Of a stretch of 64,000 nucleotides of DNA, positions 1 through 8,895 are shown in pieces. Under the pieces are notes generated by a model that did not search any database, was not told the origin of the DNA, and worked only from the letters and a program-made list of their open reading frames with translations. Both the position numbers and the translations under genes were made by a program. Within the stretch, counting starts at the first letter, position 1. Each line of letters starts with the position of its first letter. Origin of the DNA: an uncultured Acidimicrobiales bacterium (GTDB lineage Bacteria; Actinomycetota; Acidimicrobiia; Acidimicrobiales; SZUA-35); contig CALHFG010000051.1 in assembly GCA_938029215.1 (NCBI GenBank), positions 1-64,000 on the forward strand, given 5' to 3'.

Positions 1-407
1 GCCTCGGCGGCATCGCCAGCGAAGAGGAACCCAACTGCGAGGACGATGTCGTTGTCGTCAGCGGCGAGCTGAAGGAGTTCGGCACGGTTCGAGCCGTCAT
101 CGTTCGGGGAAGCCTCAACGGTGGTTACACCGAGCTCGGCAGCGGCCCTTTCGAGGCCAGCGGCAGCGGAGTCGTTGAACGAGAGGTCACCACGACCACC
201 GATGTCGTACACAAGGCCAACGGCGCTGTGCTCTTCCATCATGGCGTCGTCCTCTTCCATGGCGTCATCTTCTTCCATGGCAGCCTCAGTCGTGGTCGTT
301 TCCTCCTCGACGGCGGCTGGCTCGGCGGTGGATCCGCTACCGCATGCGGCAGCGATCAGGCCGAGAACTGCGAGCAGCAGCATCAGCTTGCGAATAGGTG
401 TGAACAT
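1..407 (-). CDS. BMP-family ABC transporter substrate-binding lipoprotein (3' part outside the window)
   Basis: This is the N-terminal part of an extracytoplasmic solute-binding lipoprotein of the BMP/Med/PnrA family, which usually delivers nucleosides or simple sugars to an ABC importer. The ATG at 405-407 is preceded by an AAGGAGA ribosome site. The reading shows a signal peptide ending in a lipobox (LIAAACGS), then a Thr/Glu/Asp-rich linker with repeated AMEEDD units, then the BMP opening VGLVYDIGGRGDLSFND. The frame runs off the window start without a stop. A second BMP lipoprotein lies at 18.2-19.4 kb with its own ABC genes, so this copy belongs to another cassette or is a paralogue. The ligand cannot be read from this fragment. 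Confidence 0.88.
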   Translation of the reverse strand, partial: MFTPIRKLMLLLAVLGLIAAACGSGSTAEPAAVEEETTTTEAAMEEDDAMEEDDAMMEEHSAVGLVYDIGGRGDLSFNDSAAAGLERAAAELGVTTVEASPNDDGSNRAELLQLAADDNDIVLAVGFLFAGDAAE

Positions 408-427
408 TTGGGTCTCCTTGTGCTTGT

Positions 428-453
428 CCGTACCCGCGTGGGCACGCGTACGG
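428..453 (-). promoter_or_regulatory. Hairpin in the leader of the BMP lipoprotein gene
   Basis: CCGTAC (428-433) pairs with GTACGG (448-453), and inside it GCGT pairs with ACGC around a GGGC loop, leaving a two-base bulge. It lies about 20 bases upstream of the lipoprotein start codon, just upstream of its ribosome site. It could stabilise or regulate the message; no known riboswitch class is recognised. Confidence 0.4.
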
Positions 454-572
454 CCCCTCCCCGGAGCCAACGCCCAAAGGCTAGCTCAGGCCGCCCGCTC
501 TGCGCCTTCAATCAGGCCTGCCGTGGCATATGGCACCAAATCTGAAATGTTCCCTTAACATCGCGCGTGCCC

Positions 573-578
573 TACGTT
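573..578 (+). promoter_or_regulatory. TACGTT -10 box of the nitrilase gene
   Basis: TACGTT fits TANNNT and ends six bases before the ATG at 585. This supports leaderless transcription and that start rather than the GTG at 567. Confidence 0.55.
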
Positions 579-584
579 GGCCGC

Positions 585-1496
585 ATGAGAATTGCTGCGG
601 TTCAAGCCACGCCCTCGTTTTTGGATCGGGCAGCGACGCTGGAGATCGTCATCGAGAAGATCGGCGATGCTGCGGCGCTCGGAGCCGAACTAGTGGCCTT
701 TCCGGAGACATTCGTTCCCGGCTACCCGCTCTGGGTAGACATCACGAACACGTCCTCGTGGGAAGACCCCGAACAACAAGCTGCATTTGCTCGCTACCTC
801 GACCAATCGGTGGAAATCGACAGCCCAGAGTTTCACCGAGTCGTCGACGCTGCACGCGACAACGGAGTATTCGTCTACCTCGGCGTCGCCGAACGCTCGA
901 GATCGGGCGGATCGATCTACTGTTCGCTCGTAGCGATCGATCCCCGCGCCGGCGTTGTCAGCGTGCATCGCAAACTGAAGCCGACGTTTGGCGAACGTCT
1001 CGTGTGGGCCGACGGCGACGGTGCCGGCCTAGCTGTCCACAAGGTCGGAGACGTTCGCGTGAGTGGGCTCAACTGTTGGGAAAACTGGATGCCACTGGCC
1101 CGCAGTGCGCTCTACGCTCAAGGCGCCCAAATCCACATTGCCACGTGGCCCGGCTCTGTTTCTCTTACCGAGGACATCACACGATTCGTCGCCCGCGAAG
1201 GTCGGCTGTTCGTTGTCAGCGTCGGCGCCTCGTATCGAGAGGAACACATTCCGGCAGACTTCCCGCTGCGCGACCAAGTGATCGCCCACGGTGCCAAGTA
1301 CTACAACGGCGGCTCGATGATCGCCGGTCCCGACGGGACGGTTGTCGCCGGACCGCTGCGCCATACCGAAGAAATTCTGATCGCTGACCTCGACCTGGAT
1401 GAGGTTCGCCGTCACCGTCAGAACTTCGACCCGGCGGGCCATTACTCGCGCCCCGATGTTCTGAAGTTGACGGTCAATCGGGATCGTCTCGCCTAA
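585..1496 (+). CDS. Nitrilase-superfamily carbon-nitrogen hydrolase
   Basis: Predicted cytoplasmic nitrilase or aliphatic amidase of 303 residues that hydrolyses a nitrile or amide carbon-nitrogen bond. The catalytic triad is visible: Glu41 in FPETFVPGYP, the Lys of HRKLKPT near 130-132 followed by GERLVW, and Cys164 in GLNCWENWMP. The HRKLKPT and CWEN contexts are typical of true nitrilases rather than omega-amidases. I chose the ATG at 585 because the alternative GTG at 567 lies upstream of the TACGTT box. The stop overlaps the stop of the convergent TauE gene. The substrate is unknown. Confidence 0.9.
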   Translation: MRIAAVQATPSFLDRAATLEIVIEKIGDAAALGAELVAFPETFVPGYPLWVDITNTSSWEDPEQQAAFARYLDQSVEIDSPEFHRVVDAARDNGVFVYLGVAERSRSGGSIYCSLVAIDPRAGVVSVHRKLKPTFGERLVWADGDGAGLAVHKVGDVRVSGLNCWENWMPLARSALYAQGAQIHIATWPGSVSLTEDITRFVAREGRLFVVSVGASYREEHIPADFPLRDQVIAHGAKYYNGGSMIAGPDGTVVAGPLRHTEEILIADLDLDEVRRHRQNFDPAGHYSRPDVLKLTVNRDRLA

Positions 1497-2230
1497 AGGA
1501 ACGTGCGCCAGCCCAGGCCCAACCCGGCCAGCGTGATCGCACACAGCACCAGGTAGTCAAACGATCGAGTGTTGAGGTTTTCGCGAAGGCGCCCACCCAC
1601 TGGCACGGTGGCCAGCGCGGGAATGCATCCCAGGATCGACGCGAGCCAAAGTCCCGAGACTGCTCCGCTGAGGAGAAACACGACGAACTGCGCAAGACCG
1701 GTGGTCAGGAACAGCACGGTCAGCGAAAGCACCTGAGCACTCTTGGGTAGGCGAAAGGTGTGGATCCAGCTGGCGACAACCGGACCCGATATGCCAATCG
1801 ATCCTTGAAACAGTCCTCCCACGGTACCGATGACCGGCGCCCACCGACCGGAAGTTTCCGGACTCATAGCGAGCTGCGGCTTAGCGAAGGAGGCCACAAC
1901 AAACAGAGCGACCGCTACGAGCAGCAGCGCGACCAACGGCTCCTCGGGCACACTGACAAACAACACCGCACCTGCCACAGCTCCAAGTATCCCGGCGGTT
2001 GCAAGAACCGGCATGTCGCGGGTTTGCGGCCAGCTGTCTCGTTCTCGAGCCGCGATAGCGGCGTTGGAAACAAAGTTCGGGAGTGACACGACGGCGACGG
2101 CCTCTTCGATTCCTATGAAGAACGCGATCGCGGGAATACCGATTGCAGGTAGCCCCATTCCGGTAAGTGACTTCAACGCTGCGCCAACCGAAATAGCAGC
2201 CAAGACGATGGCGAGGTCGGCTCCGGTCAC
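1493..2230 (-). CDS. TauE/SafE-family membrane exporter
   Basis: A 245-residue integral membrane protein with about eight hydrophobic segments. The glycine-rich N-terminal helix (SLTGMGLPAIGIP) and a second similar half (GLFQGSIGISGPVV) match the TauE/SafE/YfcA family, which exports sulfite, sulfoacetate or related organic anions. It starts with GTG. The gene is convergent with the nitrilase and their stop codons overlap by three bases. It is divergent from the HNH-like gene, with only 38 bases between starts. No sulfur-metabolism genes are adjacent, so the substrate stays open. Confidence 0.85.
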   Translation of the reverse strand: MTGADLAIVLAAISVGAALKSLTGMGLPAIGIPAIAFFIGIEEAVAVVSLPNFVSNAAIAARERDSWPQTRDMPVLATAGILGAVAGAVLFVSVPEEPLVALLLVAVALFVVASFAKPQLAMSPETSGRWAPVIGTVGGLFQGSIGISGPVVASWIHTFRLPKSAQVLSLTVLFLTTGLAQFVVFLLSGAVSGLWLASILGCIPALATVPVGGRLRENLNTRSFDYLVLCAITLAGLGLGWRTFL

Positions 2231-2236
2231 CGCTGC

Positions 2237-2242
2237 ACCGTA
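2237..2242 (-). promoter_or_regulatory. TACGGT -10 box of the TauE/SafE gene
   Basis: On the minus strand TACGGT is followed by six bases and then the GTG start, indicating a leaderless message. Confidence 0.5.
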
Positions 2243-2268
2243 GTGGCATCACCTACCCTCACGTACCT

Positions 2269-2733
2269 ATGAGTCGTATTGAGGAGATCGGGGAACAGGA
2301 CGGCTGGCGCTGCTGGCTTTGCGACCAAGCCGTGGACCCGTCGTATTCGGTGAACGATGACCGCGGGCCAAGCGTCGATAGCCGAATTACCCGATCGAAG
2401 GCGAAGTCGAAGTCGAAACGGAAGGGCAGCGGACCGGTGGCCGAACGGCTCGCTCATCGTGCGTGCAACACCGGCAAAGGGAACACCGACGCGGTGGTCC
2501 CTTGGGCAGACCATCTGTTTGTGGTCGATCCGGCGCCGATTATTCCGACGGTCGAACGACTTCTCAACAAAGGCGGCCGCGAAGCCATCGCTCGCTGCCC
2601 CACCGAAGCCGACGCGCAAGAAGCAGCAGCGTGGATCGAGTCTCGGGTCGGACGGCTCGAGCCCCGCCTTGCAGCCGAGGCCACGATCGAGCCGGGTGGG
2701 GGCCAATTCTTGCTCATCCTTCGGGCTGTCTAG
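2269..2733 (+). CDS. Hypothetical protein with a degenerate HNH-like zinc motif
   Basis: A 154-residue soluble protein. The N-terminal half carries CWLC (residues 15-18) and a later LAHRACN, the arrangement of the CxxC and H..CN elements of HNH nucleases. The usual central DH is not visible; the spacer instead holds PSVDSRI and a run of Lys/Arg/Ser (KAKSKSKRKGS). The C-terminal half is a mixed alpha/beta region without recognised family. It may be a nucleic-acid-binding relative of HNH enzymes. It is divergent from the TauE gene, and a TACCCT box lies nine bases before the ATG. Confidence 0.65.
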   Translation: MSRIEEIGEQDGWRCWLCDQAVDPSYSVNDDRGPSVDSRITRSKAKSKSKRKGSGPVAERLAHRACNTGKGNTDAVVPWADHLFVVDPAPIIPTVERLLNKGGREAIARCPTEADAQEAAAWIESRVGRLEPRLAAEATIEPGGGQFLLILRAV

Positions 2734-2760
2734 CCTTTCGACCGCTCCACAGCGCTGAAC

Positions 2761-2766
2761 TAGGTT
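2761..2766 (+). promoter_or_regulatory. TAGGTT -10 box of the amidohydrolase-xylA operon
   Basis: TAGGTT ends six bases before the ATG at 2773, the same spacing seen at many other starts here. Confidence 0.55.
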
Positions 2767-2772
2767 CGATCC

Positions 2773-3837
2773 ATGGCCAGTCCGATTGAGATCGTCGATC
2801 CCCACATCCATCTGTTCGATGTGCATTCAACCCCTAGAGAACAGACCCCGCTAGTGAAGCTGTTTGGCTGGAATGACCGTGTACTGCGGTCAGTAGCCAA
2901 AAGGGCGTTTCCGAAGGAGACGATCGGCTTCTTTGGTGAAGACAATCACATCCTGGCTGACTACCTTGCCAACGAATTTCGAGGCGACAGCACCACATGC
3001 AACGTCAGGTCGTACGTCCATGTACAAGCCGGATGGAAAAACAAGCAACCGATGGACGCGGTCGGTGAAACCGAATGGCTCGACACACTCGCAGACCCAC
3101 CCGCCGGGATCGTCGGGTACGCCGACCTCACCTTAGGAACAGCGGTCACTCCTGTCCTCAAGGCCCACAAAGCTGCGAGTTCCCGCATGCGAGGTATTCG
3201 GCACATGCTGGCTCACCATCCTTCGAAGGGAGTCATGGACTTCACCGAAGACGCCAGTCTGTCCGGGCGGGCCGCATTCCGCTCTGGCCTCGAACAGCTC
3301 GAGCAGCACGATCTGAGCTTCGACGCCTGGGCCTATAGCCATCAGCTGGGCGGGGTGGCCGACGTGGCCAAGGCACATCCGAACCTACCCATCGCCCTTT
3401 GCCACGCCGGTACGCCCGTCGGGTACGGCGGCGAGTTCGGAGGTGTCGGGGTGACCGAGTCCGAACGAGGTCAGATCGCAGCGCAGTGGGAGGATGGCAT
3501 CTCGGCCGTCGCTGCGCATGAGAACGTTTCGGTGAAGCTCTCCGGACTGTTGATGCCAGTTGTGGGGTTCGGACTGGAAGAACCTGGTCGTCAATCGGCG
3601 TCGGCCGAAGAGATTGCTGACTTGATCGGTCCACTGGTCCGCCACTGCATCGACGTGTTTGGGCCACAACGGTGCATGTTTGCCTCAAACTTCCCGGTCG
3701 ACAAAGTAAGCACGAGCTACCACACGCTCATCGCCGCTATGAGAACCATCACCGCGCAAGATGACGACCGGGCGCAGTCAGACCTTTTCCAAGGAACTGC
3801 GAAGAGGTTCTACCGTCTAGATTTAGACCATGAGTGA
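2773..3837 (+). CDS. Amidohydrolase family 2 (TIM-barrel metal-dependent hydrolase)
   Basis: A 354-residue protein of the amidohydrolase-2 group, related to 2-pyrone-4,6-dicarboxylate lactonase and sugar-lactone hydrolases. The metal-binding DPHIHLFD motif is at residues 9-16; later barrel motifs are [20 protein letters not shown] and FASNFPVDK. The ATG start is fixed by the upstream TAGGTT box. Its end overlaps the xylose isomerase start by eight bases, so the two are probably translated together. Such hydrolases often open sugar lactones, which would fit the neighbour, but the substrate is inference. Confidence 0.82.
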   Translation: MASPIEIVDPHIHLFDVHSTPREQTPLVKLFGWNDRVLRSVAKRAFPKETIGFFGEDNHILADYLANEFRGDSTTCNVRSYVHVQAGWKNKQPMDAVGETEWLDTLADPPAGIVGYADLTLGTAVTPVLKAHKAASSRMRGIRHMLAHHPSKGVMDFTEDASLSGRAAFRSGLEQLEQHDLSFDAWAYSHQLGGVADVAKAHPNLPIALCHAGTPVGYGGEFGGVGVTESERGQIAAQWEDGISAVAAHENVSVKLSGLLMPVVGFGLEEPGRQSASAEEIADLIGPLVRHCIDVFGPQRCMFASNFPVDKVSTSYHTLIAAMRTITAQDDDRAQSDLFQGTAKRFYRLDLDHE

Positions 3838-5161
3838 GTTCTTCTCCGAGGTGTCCGGTCCTATCGCATACGAAGGCCCTTTAAGCGACAATCCACTGGC
3901 CTTCCGTTGGTACGACAAAGACCGGGTCGTGATGGGAAGGACCATGGAAGAGCACCTCAGGTTCGCCGTCTGCTATTGGCATTCGTTTGCCTGGCCCGGC
4001 AACGATGTTTTCGGCGAAGGAACCTTCGATCGGCCCTGGATCGACCCGTCGATGGATCCGATGGACGCAGCCCATCTAAAGATGGATGCAGCGTTTGAGT
4101 TCTTCGAAAAGCTCGGGGTGCCCTACTTCAGCTTCCACGACCGGGATATCGCTCCCGAGGGCGCAACTTTCGCCGAAAGCTGCGCCAACCTCGACACGAT
4201 GGTCGAGTACGCCTCCGCCAACATGGAGCGGACCGGGATGAAGGTGCTGTGGGGTACCGCTCAGCTGTTCTGGCAACCTCGATTCGCCGCCGGAGCGGCA
4301 ACAAACCCCAATCCGGATGTGTTCATGCACGCGGCCGCACAGGTGAAACACTGCCTCGACGCAACCCATCGCCTCGGCGGCGAGAACTACGTGCTCTGGG
4401 GTGGGCGAGAGGGTTATGAAACCTTGGTCAACACTCGAATGGGTCAGGAGCTCGACCAACTCGGACGCTTCCTCAACATGGTGGTGGAGTACAAGCACAG
4501 CATCGGATTCGAAGGCACCATTCTCATCGAGCCCAAGCCTCAAGAGCCAACGAAGCATCAATACGACTACGACAGTGCAACGGTCTATGGCTTCCTAAAG
4601 CGTTACGGGCTGGAGAAGGAGATCAAGGTCAATATCGAGGTTAACCACGCCACTCTCAGCGGTCACGATTTCAACCACGAGATCGCTCAGGCAGCTGCGT
4701 GTGGGATCTTCGGGAGCGTCGATGCGAACCGTGGCGATGACCGACTCGGGTGGGACACCGACCAGTTCCCGAACAGTGTGGAGCAGATGAGCCTCGGTGT
4801 GTACGAAATCCTGAAGGCCGGCGGATTCACCACCGGCGGTTTCATGTTCGACACAAAGCTACGACGTCAGAGCATGGCGAGGGATGACCTGTTCCACGGC
4901 CACGTCGGAGCGATGGACGTGATGGCGAAATCCCTCCTCGTCGCCGCAAAGCTCATCGAAGATGGGGAACTCGAGGCACTCGTGGCCGACCGGTACGCCG
5001 GTTGGAACGAATCTGGCGCTCAGAAGCTTCTCACCGGTGGAATGACGCTCAACGACTGCCATGCAGCTGTGCTGGCAGACAACATCGACCCTGCACCGGT
5101 TAGTGGTCGCCAAGAACTGATCGAGAACCTGATCAACCGAACCATCGAGCGAGCGGTGTAG
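3830..5161 (+). CDS. xylA: Xylose isomerase
   Basis: Converts D-xylose to D-xylulose. The 443-residue length is that of class II xylose isomerases. Visible motifs are FSFHDRD (residues 101-107, with the catalytic His and Asp), the metal-binding [31 protein letters not shown] and the SVDANRGD segment. It overlaps the amidohydrolase gene by eight bases and its stop abuts the stop of the convergent formyltransferase gene. The cognate xylulokinase is not adjacent: it lies at 57.1-58.5 kb with an aldose epimerase. No XylR-type regulator or xylose transporter is next to it. Confidence 0.95.
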   Translation: MSEFFSEVSGPIAYEGPLSDNPLAFRWYDKDRVVMGRTMEEHLRFAVCYWHSFAWPGNDVFGEGTFDRPWIDPSMDPMDAAHLKMDAAFEFFEKLGVPYFSFHDRDIAPEGATFAESCANLDTMVEYASANMERTGMKVLWGTAQLFWQPRFAAGAATNPNPDVFMHAAAQVKHCLDATHRLGGENYVLWGGREGYETLVNTRMGQELDQLGRFLNMVVEYKHSIGFEGTILIEPKPQEPTKHQYDYDSATVYGFLKRYGLEKEIKVNIEVNHATLSGHDFNHEIAQAAACGIFGSVDANRGDDRLGWDTDQFPNSVEQMSLGVYEILKAGGFTTGGFMFDTKLRRQSMARDDLFHGHVGAMDVMAKSLLVAAKLIEDGELEALVADRYAGWNESGAQKLLTGGMTLNDCHAAVLADNIDPAPVSGRQELIENLINRTIERAV

Positions 5162-5944
5162 CTAGACCGATCGACTGTCCGGCGTCAGAAAGGTGTCGTC
5201 GCCGCCCAGGTCGTCGAGAACCACTTGGGGGGTTGCGGTGACTCGCTCGCCGGCTACTTCCACCCATGCACCTTCGTAGGGCGGAAACCAGAAGGCTCGG
5301 GCCTTCAGGTCGACGTTGTCGCCATCCACGATCTGTTTGAGCGGTTCAACGTCTCTCCAGCAATAGGAACGGCCGCCTTCGTTGGCAGTGGTGTCCAGCA
5401 GAGTCGGAGCTGCATTGACCGCATCGGTTACGACCCGTTTGCAAAGTACCACGGCCGCTTCCATCGCCCGGTTGCCCAACTCCAGTGCCGTGTCAGACTT
5501 CGGATCGATCGGTACCTCGAGGCGTTCGATAATGGGACCGGTGTCGACGCCCTCGTTCATATAGTGCGCAGTGACCCAGTATTCGGTGTGTTCTTCGAGC
5601 AATGCGATGTTGTAGCCGCCCCTGCCTCGTAGCTCGGGTAGCGGCGCCGGATGGATATTGATAATCCCCAGCGCCGGCGCAGACAACATCGTCTCCTTCA
5701 CGACGCGCCAGTACCCCAAAGAGACGCCAAGATCGAACTGAAGTTCGCCGGTGTCGATAGCCCTCTGAGCGTCGTCGTAGAGGTACAGCGGGATGCGGTG
5801 CTTTTCGGCGACCGCAGCGGTGGGAGAGCCCGCAAGATGGAAGTCTGTGAGCGCGCCAACAACCTCAATGTCGGGGTTGGACGCCATCCATTCCAACGCA
5901 CAAGCGGCCTGCCGCTTGCGGCCCATAAACACCACGCGAATCAT
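5162..5944 (-). CDS. Formyltransferase-domain protein (Fmt/ArnA-like)
   Basis: A 260-residue protein with a single N-terminal formyltransferase domain. The Asn-His-Asp catalytic set is visible as Asn96 and His98 in INIHPAPLPELRGRGG and Asp134 in EGVDTGPI. The family transfers a formyl group from 10-formyltetrahydrofolate. The protein lacks the full Fmt C-terminal tRNA-binding domain (Fmt is about 310 residues) and has a different tail, so a small-molecule or amino-sugar substrate is more likely than Met-tRNA. No sugar-nucleotide genes adjoin it. Its stop abuts xylA's stop. Confidence 0.78.
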   Translation of the reverse strand: MIRVVFMGRKRQAACALEWMASNPDIEVVGALTDFHLAGSPTAAVAEKHRIPLYLYDDAQRAIDTGELQFDLGVSLGYWRVVKETMLSAPALGIINIHPAPLPELRGRGGYNIALLEEHTEYWVTAHYMNEGVDTGPIIERLEVPIDPKSDTALELGNRAMEAAVVLCKRVVTDAVNAAPTLLDTTANEGGRSYCWRDVEPLKQIVDGDNVDLKARAFWFPPYEGAWVEVAGERVTATPQVVLDDLGGDDTFLTPDSRSV

Positions 5945-6033
5945 CAGAATCCCAGTTCACCATCGATGACCGGTTCCTTCGTGAGACATCTTGCTCATCA
6001 CCCCAACATAGGTACCTATGTCTCGGCACGGCG

Positions 6034-8841
6034 CTATTCGAATGAAATCACCAATGGTGGCTCGGCAAAGGTCGTCAAGAAGTCTGGAAGATAGGTATCC
6101 GTGCCTCCCCCACCGTTGAAAAAACTCCGCGCGTTGATCGATGAATCGACAAGGATCAGCTGATCGGCCCCACCATCGCCCATAAATCGAAAGTCGTCGT
6201 CGATGCTCGAGACGAATACCGAGAGCTGATCGTCGCCACTTCCGCCTCGCACGAACACGTCTTCCATGGCAAGTTCGGCAAGGATCAACCGGTCCGAACC
6301 CGAACCAAGAACCGCCGTGGCACCGCCTGACACTACCCCTCCCGAAAACTGGGCCTGGTCTGCCCCGGAACCGGTATTGATCGACAAGCTCTCCATGTTG
6401 GAGTCGAATATCTGTACCTGATCAGAATCGTTTCCGGTGGAGACAATGAGCTGACGACCGACTTGGGTAAGAAGGACCTCGACCCGGTCCTCGCCGGGAC
6501 CGCCAACGAGGCGAGCATCTCGGACGGCAAGAACTTCGTTCAACGCCATCCGATCGTCCCCGCTGTCACCATCCACGCGTACGTCTCGGTCAACGGAGAC
6601 TCTGGTGAGTTCAAGGCTGTCGTCACCGCCTCGCAAATCTGCCCGTACATCCCGGAACGGTCCCGCGATCGGTGCGACAACTATGACGTTGGTGGGATCG
6701 GTGAGGTCAGCGTCGTAGCTGACGTCCACGTAGTCGCCGAACGCCTCAACCACGAGACCTTCCGAAGCGTTTGTGCCGTTGATACGCAGATCGCCGTTTG
6801 GCGTTCGGGACGCAGGGAATCCGGCCGGCGGATCGGGAACGGCATTCGCAATCTCCACGGCGCCCGGCTCACATCCGAACCCAGCAGGGCGAGAACTACC
6901 ACGTTGATCTTGCGTGGCACCACAAAGAGCCGACTCGATGAGGCCCGCAAGCGGTGAGTCCACCGAAGGAAGCCGCGTTGGAGTTACTCCGCCGTTGTCT
7001 ACCAGGTCACCAAGCTCGGGAGACGTTCCCGGCGCCACCGTGTCGCCAGCGACGTCGGCGCAGCTGACGTCATCGAACCAGTTCGTCCCTTGGCTTTGAA
7101 GGTTTGGCACGACGAACACCGGCGCCGGCGGCAGAATGAATCCACAATTGACGCCCGTGACCGGCTCTGCCACCACCGAGTGGTCGACTGTCGTCGGACC
7201 ATTGGACGCAATGTTGGCACCGGCGGCAGAATCGTTTCTGGTCACCGTGGCATAGTCCAGGTCCAACAGCGACGTTGGCGAAACGAAGAAGCCACCGCCC
7301 GACACCGATGCAGAATTGCCATCGACTGTGCTCTGCTCGACCGACACTTTGGAGCCATCCGGGGCAGAGACTCGCACACCACCGCCGCTCGCTGCACTGT
7401 TGTTACTCACGGTCGACAGCGAAATCTCGGCAACACCCGAGACGGTCAAGTCATCGTTCATCACGCCCCCGACGCTGATTCCGCCGCCGGCCGACGCGGC
7501 GGTGTTGTCTGCGATCGCGCCAGCAACAATGGCTGCGGCGTTGGACTGGATCCACAATCCGCCTCCGTCACCGCCAGCCTGGTTCGAGAGCACCGTTGAG
7601 TCAACCAGGTCGAAGGTCGAACCCTCGACGATTGTGGCCGTATCGCTGCGTTCAAACGCGACGCCTCCACCGTTTCCGGTTGCGGTGTTGTTGGAGATAC
7701 TCGATCGTTCAATGGTCAAGTTGCCGACCGAGACCGCTACTCCCCCGCCGTTGCAGTCGGCACAGGTTGCCTCGTTCCCGTCTATTACCGAGTCGGCAAT
7801 GGTGACGTTCGGCTGATCCGGTCCATCGCTCTCGAACGTTGGGTACACAAAGACTCCCGCGCCGGGATGGTCGGCCAAGTTATCCGAGATCGATGAGTCC
7901 GTGATCGTCACTATCGGAAGATCGCCGCCAGCGAGGACGATCGGCATCGAGACACCGCCGCCACGGCCCGGCACCGGGGACGCGCCGTTGCCATTCAACT
8001 GAGAGTTTGTGACCTCGAGGGTTCTGCACGACGACAGGCAAAACATGCCACCTCCGTCGTTGTCGCTCACAGAAGAGTCGATGATCGTGACCCGCGGCTG
8101 AATTCCAAAGCCTTGTCCGGACGTGACGATCCCAACGCCGCCGTTGCCATCAATCGCCGAGTCCACGACCCGGATTGGCGTCCCATCGCTTACACCAACA
8201 CCGCTCCCGCTGTTGTTGCTCACCGAAGACCCCTCGATGAGCACGCCGACAGGATTGCCATTGCCGGTGCCGCTGCCGATGTTGTTGGAGATGGAGGAGT
8301 CTCGAATAATGAGATCAAACTCGGCGTCCCCGAAATCGATGTCAATCATGGTCCCGCTGAAGCCAGCGTCCCCGCCGTCGATAACCACGTTCTCCAGAAT
8401 CAACTGACTCGTGGCATTCACTGCATGGCCAAACACGTTGCCGCCTCCATTGGGGCCGACCACCAGATCCAACTGTGCGAGGGTTAACACATTGTCGTTT
8501 GGACCGGTCTTTTCAACGATCGACTCACCGGCACACGTTTGCTCGATCGTGGCCCCGTTTCCCTGCACGACGAGGTCAGCGGTGTCGAAATACTGCAGTG
8601 CTCCGGCACCACAATCGCTTAGAACATAGGACTCGGTGCCATCCAGAATGATCAGATCATCGACACCGTTGGACGAGGCCTCGATCATCGCCTCGCGCAA
8701 CGAGGTGAGGCCGTCGGCGGCGACGGTGTCTGCAGAGGTCGTTACCGTGAATTCTGTAGCCGCGGCGGGGTTGGGAGCCGATGACAGCACCACCGACACA
8801 AGGGCAAGCGCCCAGACGACTCGAAGCCTCGTGGTTCGCAT
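6034..8841 (-). CDS. Large secreted CSLREA/beta-helix protein with choice-of-anchor domain
   Basis: About 935 residues with an N-terminal signal peptide (charged MRTTRLR, hydrophobic core, Ala-rich cleavage region). A CSLREA-type start (TSLREAM) follows, then many right-handed beta-helix rungs of the SSISNN / STVSNNSAASGGG kind up to about residue 560. A choice-of-anchor segment (DNGGVTPT ... CEPGAVEI) follows, and the last 200 residues hold a separate 22-residue repeat, annotated separately. Such proteins are exported and thought to be surface or adhesion factors. I prefer the ATG at 8839-8841 because it places the charged n-region at the start; an in-frame ATG lies four codons upstream. Confidence 0.8.
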   Translation of the reverse strand: MRTTRLRVVWALALVSVVLSSAPNPAAATEFTVTTSADTVAADGLTSLREAMIEASSNGVDDLIILDGTESYVLSDCGAGALQYFDTADLVVQGNGATIEQTCAGESIVEKTGPNDNVLTLAQLDLVVGPNGGGNVFGHAVNATSQLILENVVIDGGDAGFSGTMIDIDFGDAEFDLIIRDSSISNNIGSGTGNGNPVGVLIEGSSVSNNSGSGVGVSDGTPIRVVDSAIDGNGGVGIVTSGQGFGIQPRVTIIDSSVSDNDGGGMFCLSSCRTLEVTNSQLNGNGASPVPGRGGGVSMPIVLAGGDLPIVTITDSSISDNLADHPGAGVFVYPTFESDGPDQPNVTIADSVIDGNEATCADCNGGGVAVSVGNLTIERSSISNNTATGNGGGVAFERSDTATIVEGSTFDLVDSTVLSNQAGGDGGGLWIQSNAAAIVAGAIADNTAASAGGGISVGGVMNDDLTVSGVAEISLSTVSNNSAASGGGVRVSAPDGSKVSVEQSTVDGNSASVSGGGFFVSPTSLLDLDYATVTRNDSAAGANIASNGPTTVDHSVVAEPVTGVNCGFILPPAPVFVVPNLQSQGTNWFDDVSCADVAGDTVAPGTSPELGDLVDNGGVTPTRLPSVDSPLAGLIESALCGATQDQRGSSRPAGFGCEPGAVEIANAVPDPPAGFPASRTPNGDLRINGTNASEGLVVEAFGDYVDVSYDADLTDPTNVIVVAPIAGPFRDVRADLRGGDDSLELTRVSVDRDVRVDGDSGDDRMALNEVLAVRDARLVGGPGEDRVEVLLTQVGRQLIVSTGNDSDQVQIFDSNMESLSINTGSGADQAQFSGGVVSGGATAVLGSGSDRLILAELAMEDVFVRGGSGDDQLSVFVSSIDDDFRFMGDGGADQLILVDSSINARSFFNGGGGTDTYLPDFLTTFAEPPLVISFE
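6112..6636 (-). repeat. Eight tandem 22-codon repeats in the secreted beta-helix protein
   Basis: The encoded units begin with a G-[SG]-G-x-D-[DS] signature, for example GDSGDDRMAL, GGPGEDRVEV, GSGSDRLILA and GSGDDQLSVF. They repeat at 21-22 residues through about residue 735-910. The acidic turn resembles, but does not match, the nine-residue RTX calcium-binding repeat. A second beta-solenoid is a reasonable reading. Confidence 0.7.
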
Positions 8842-8895
8842 ACCGACCACCATCTCATGCGAATCTGTTTCGCACCACTGTTCAAATCTGAAGTC

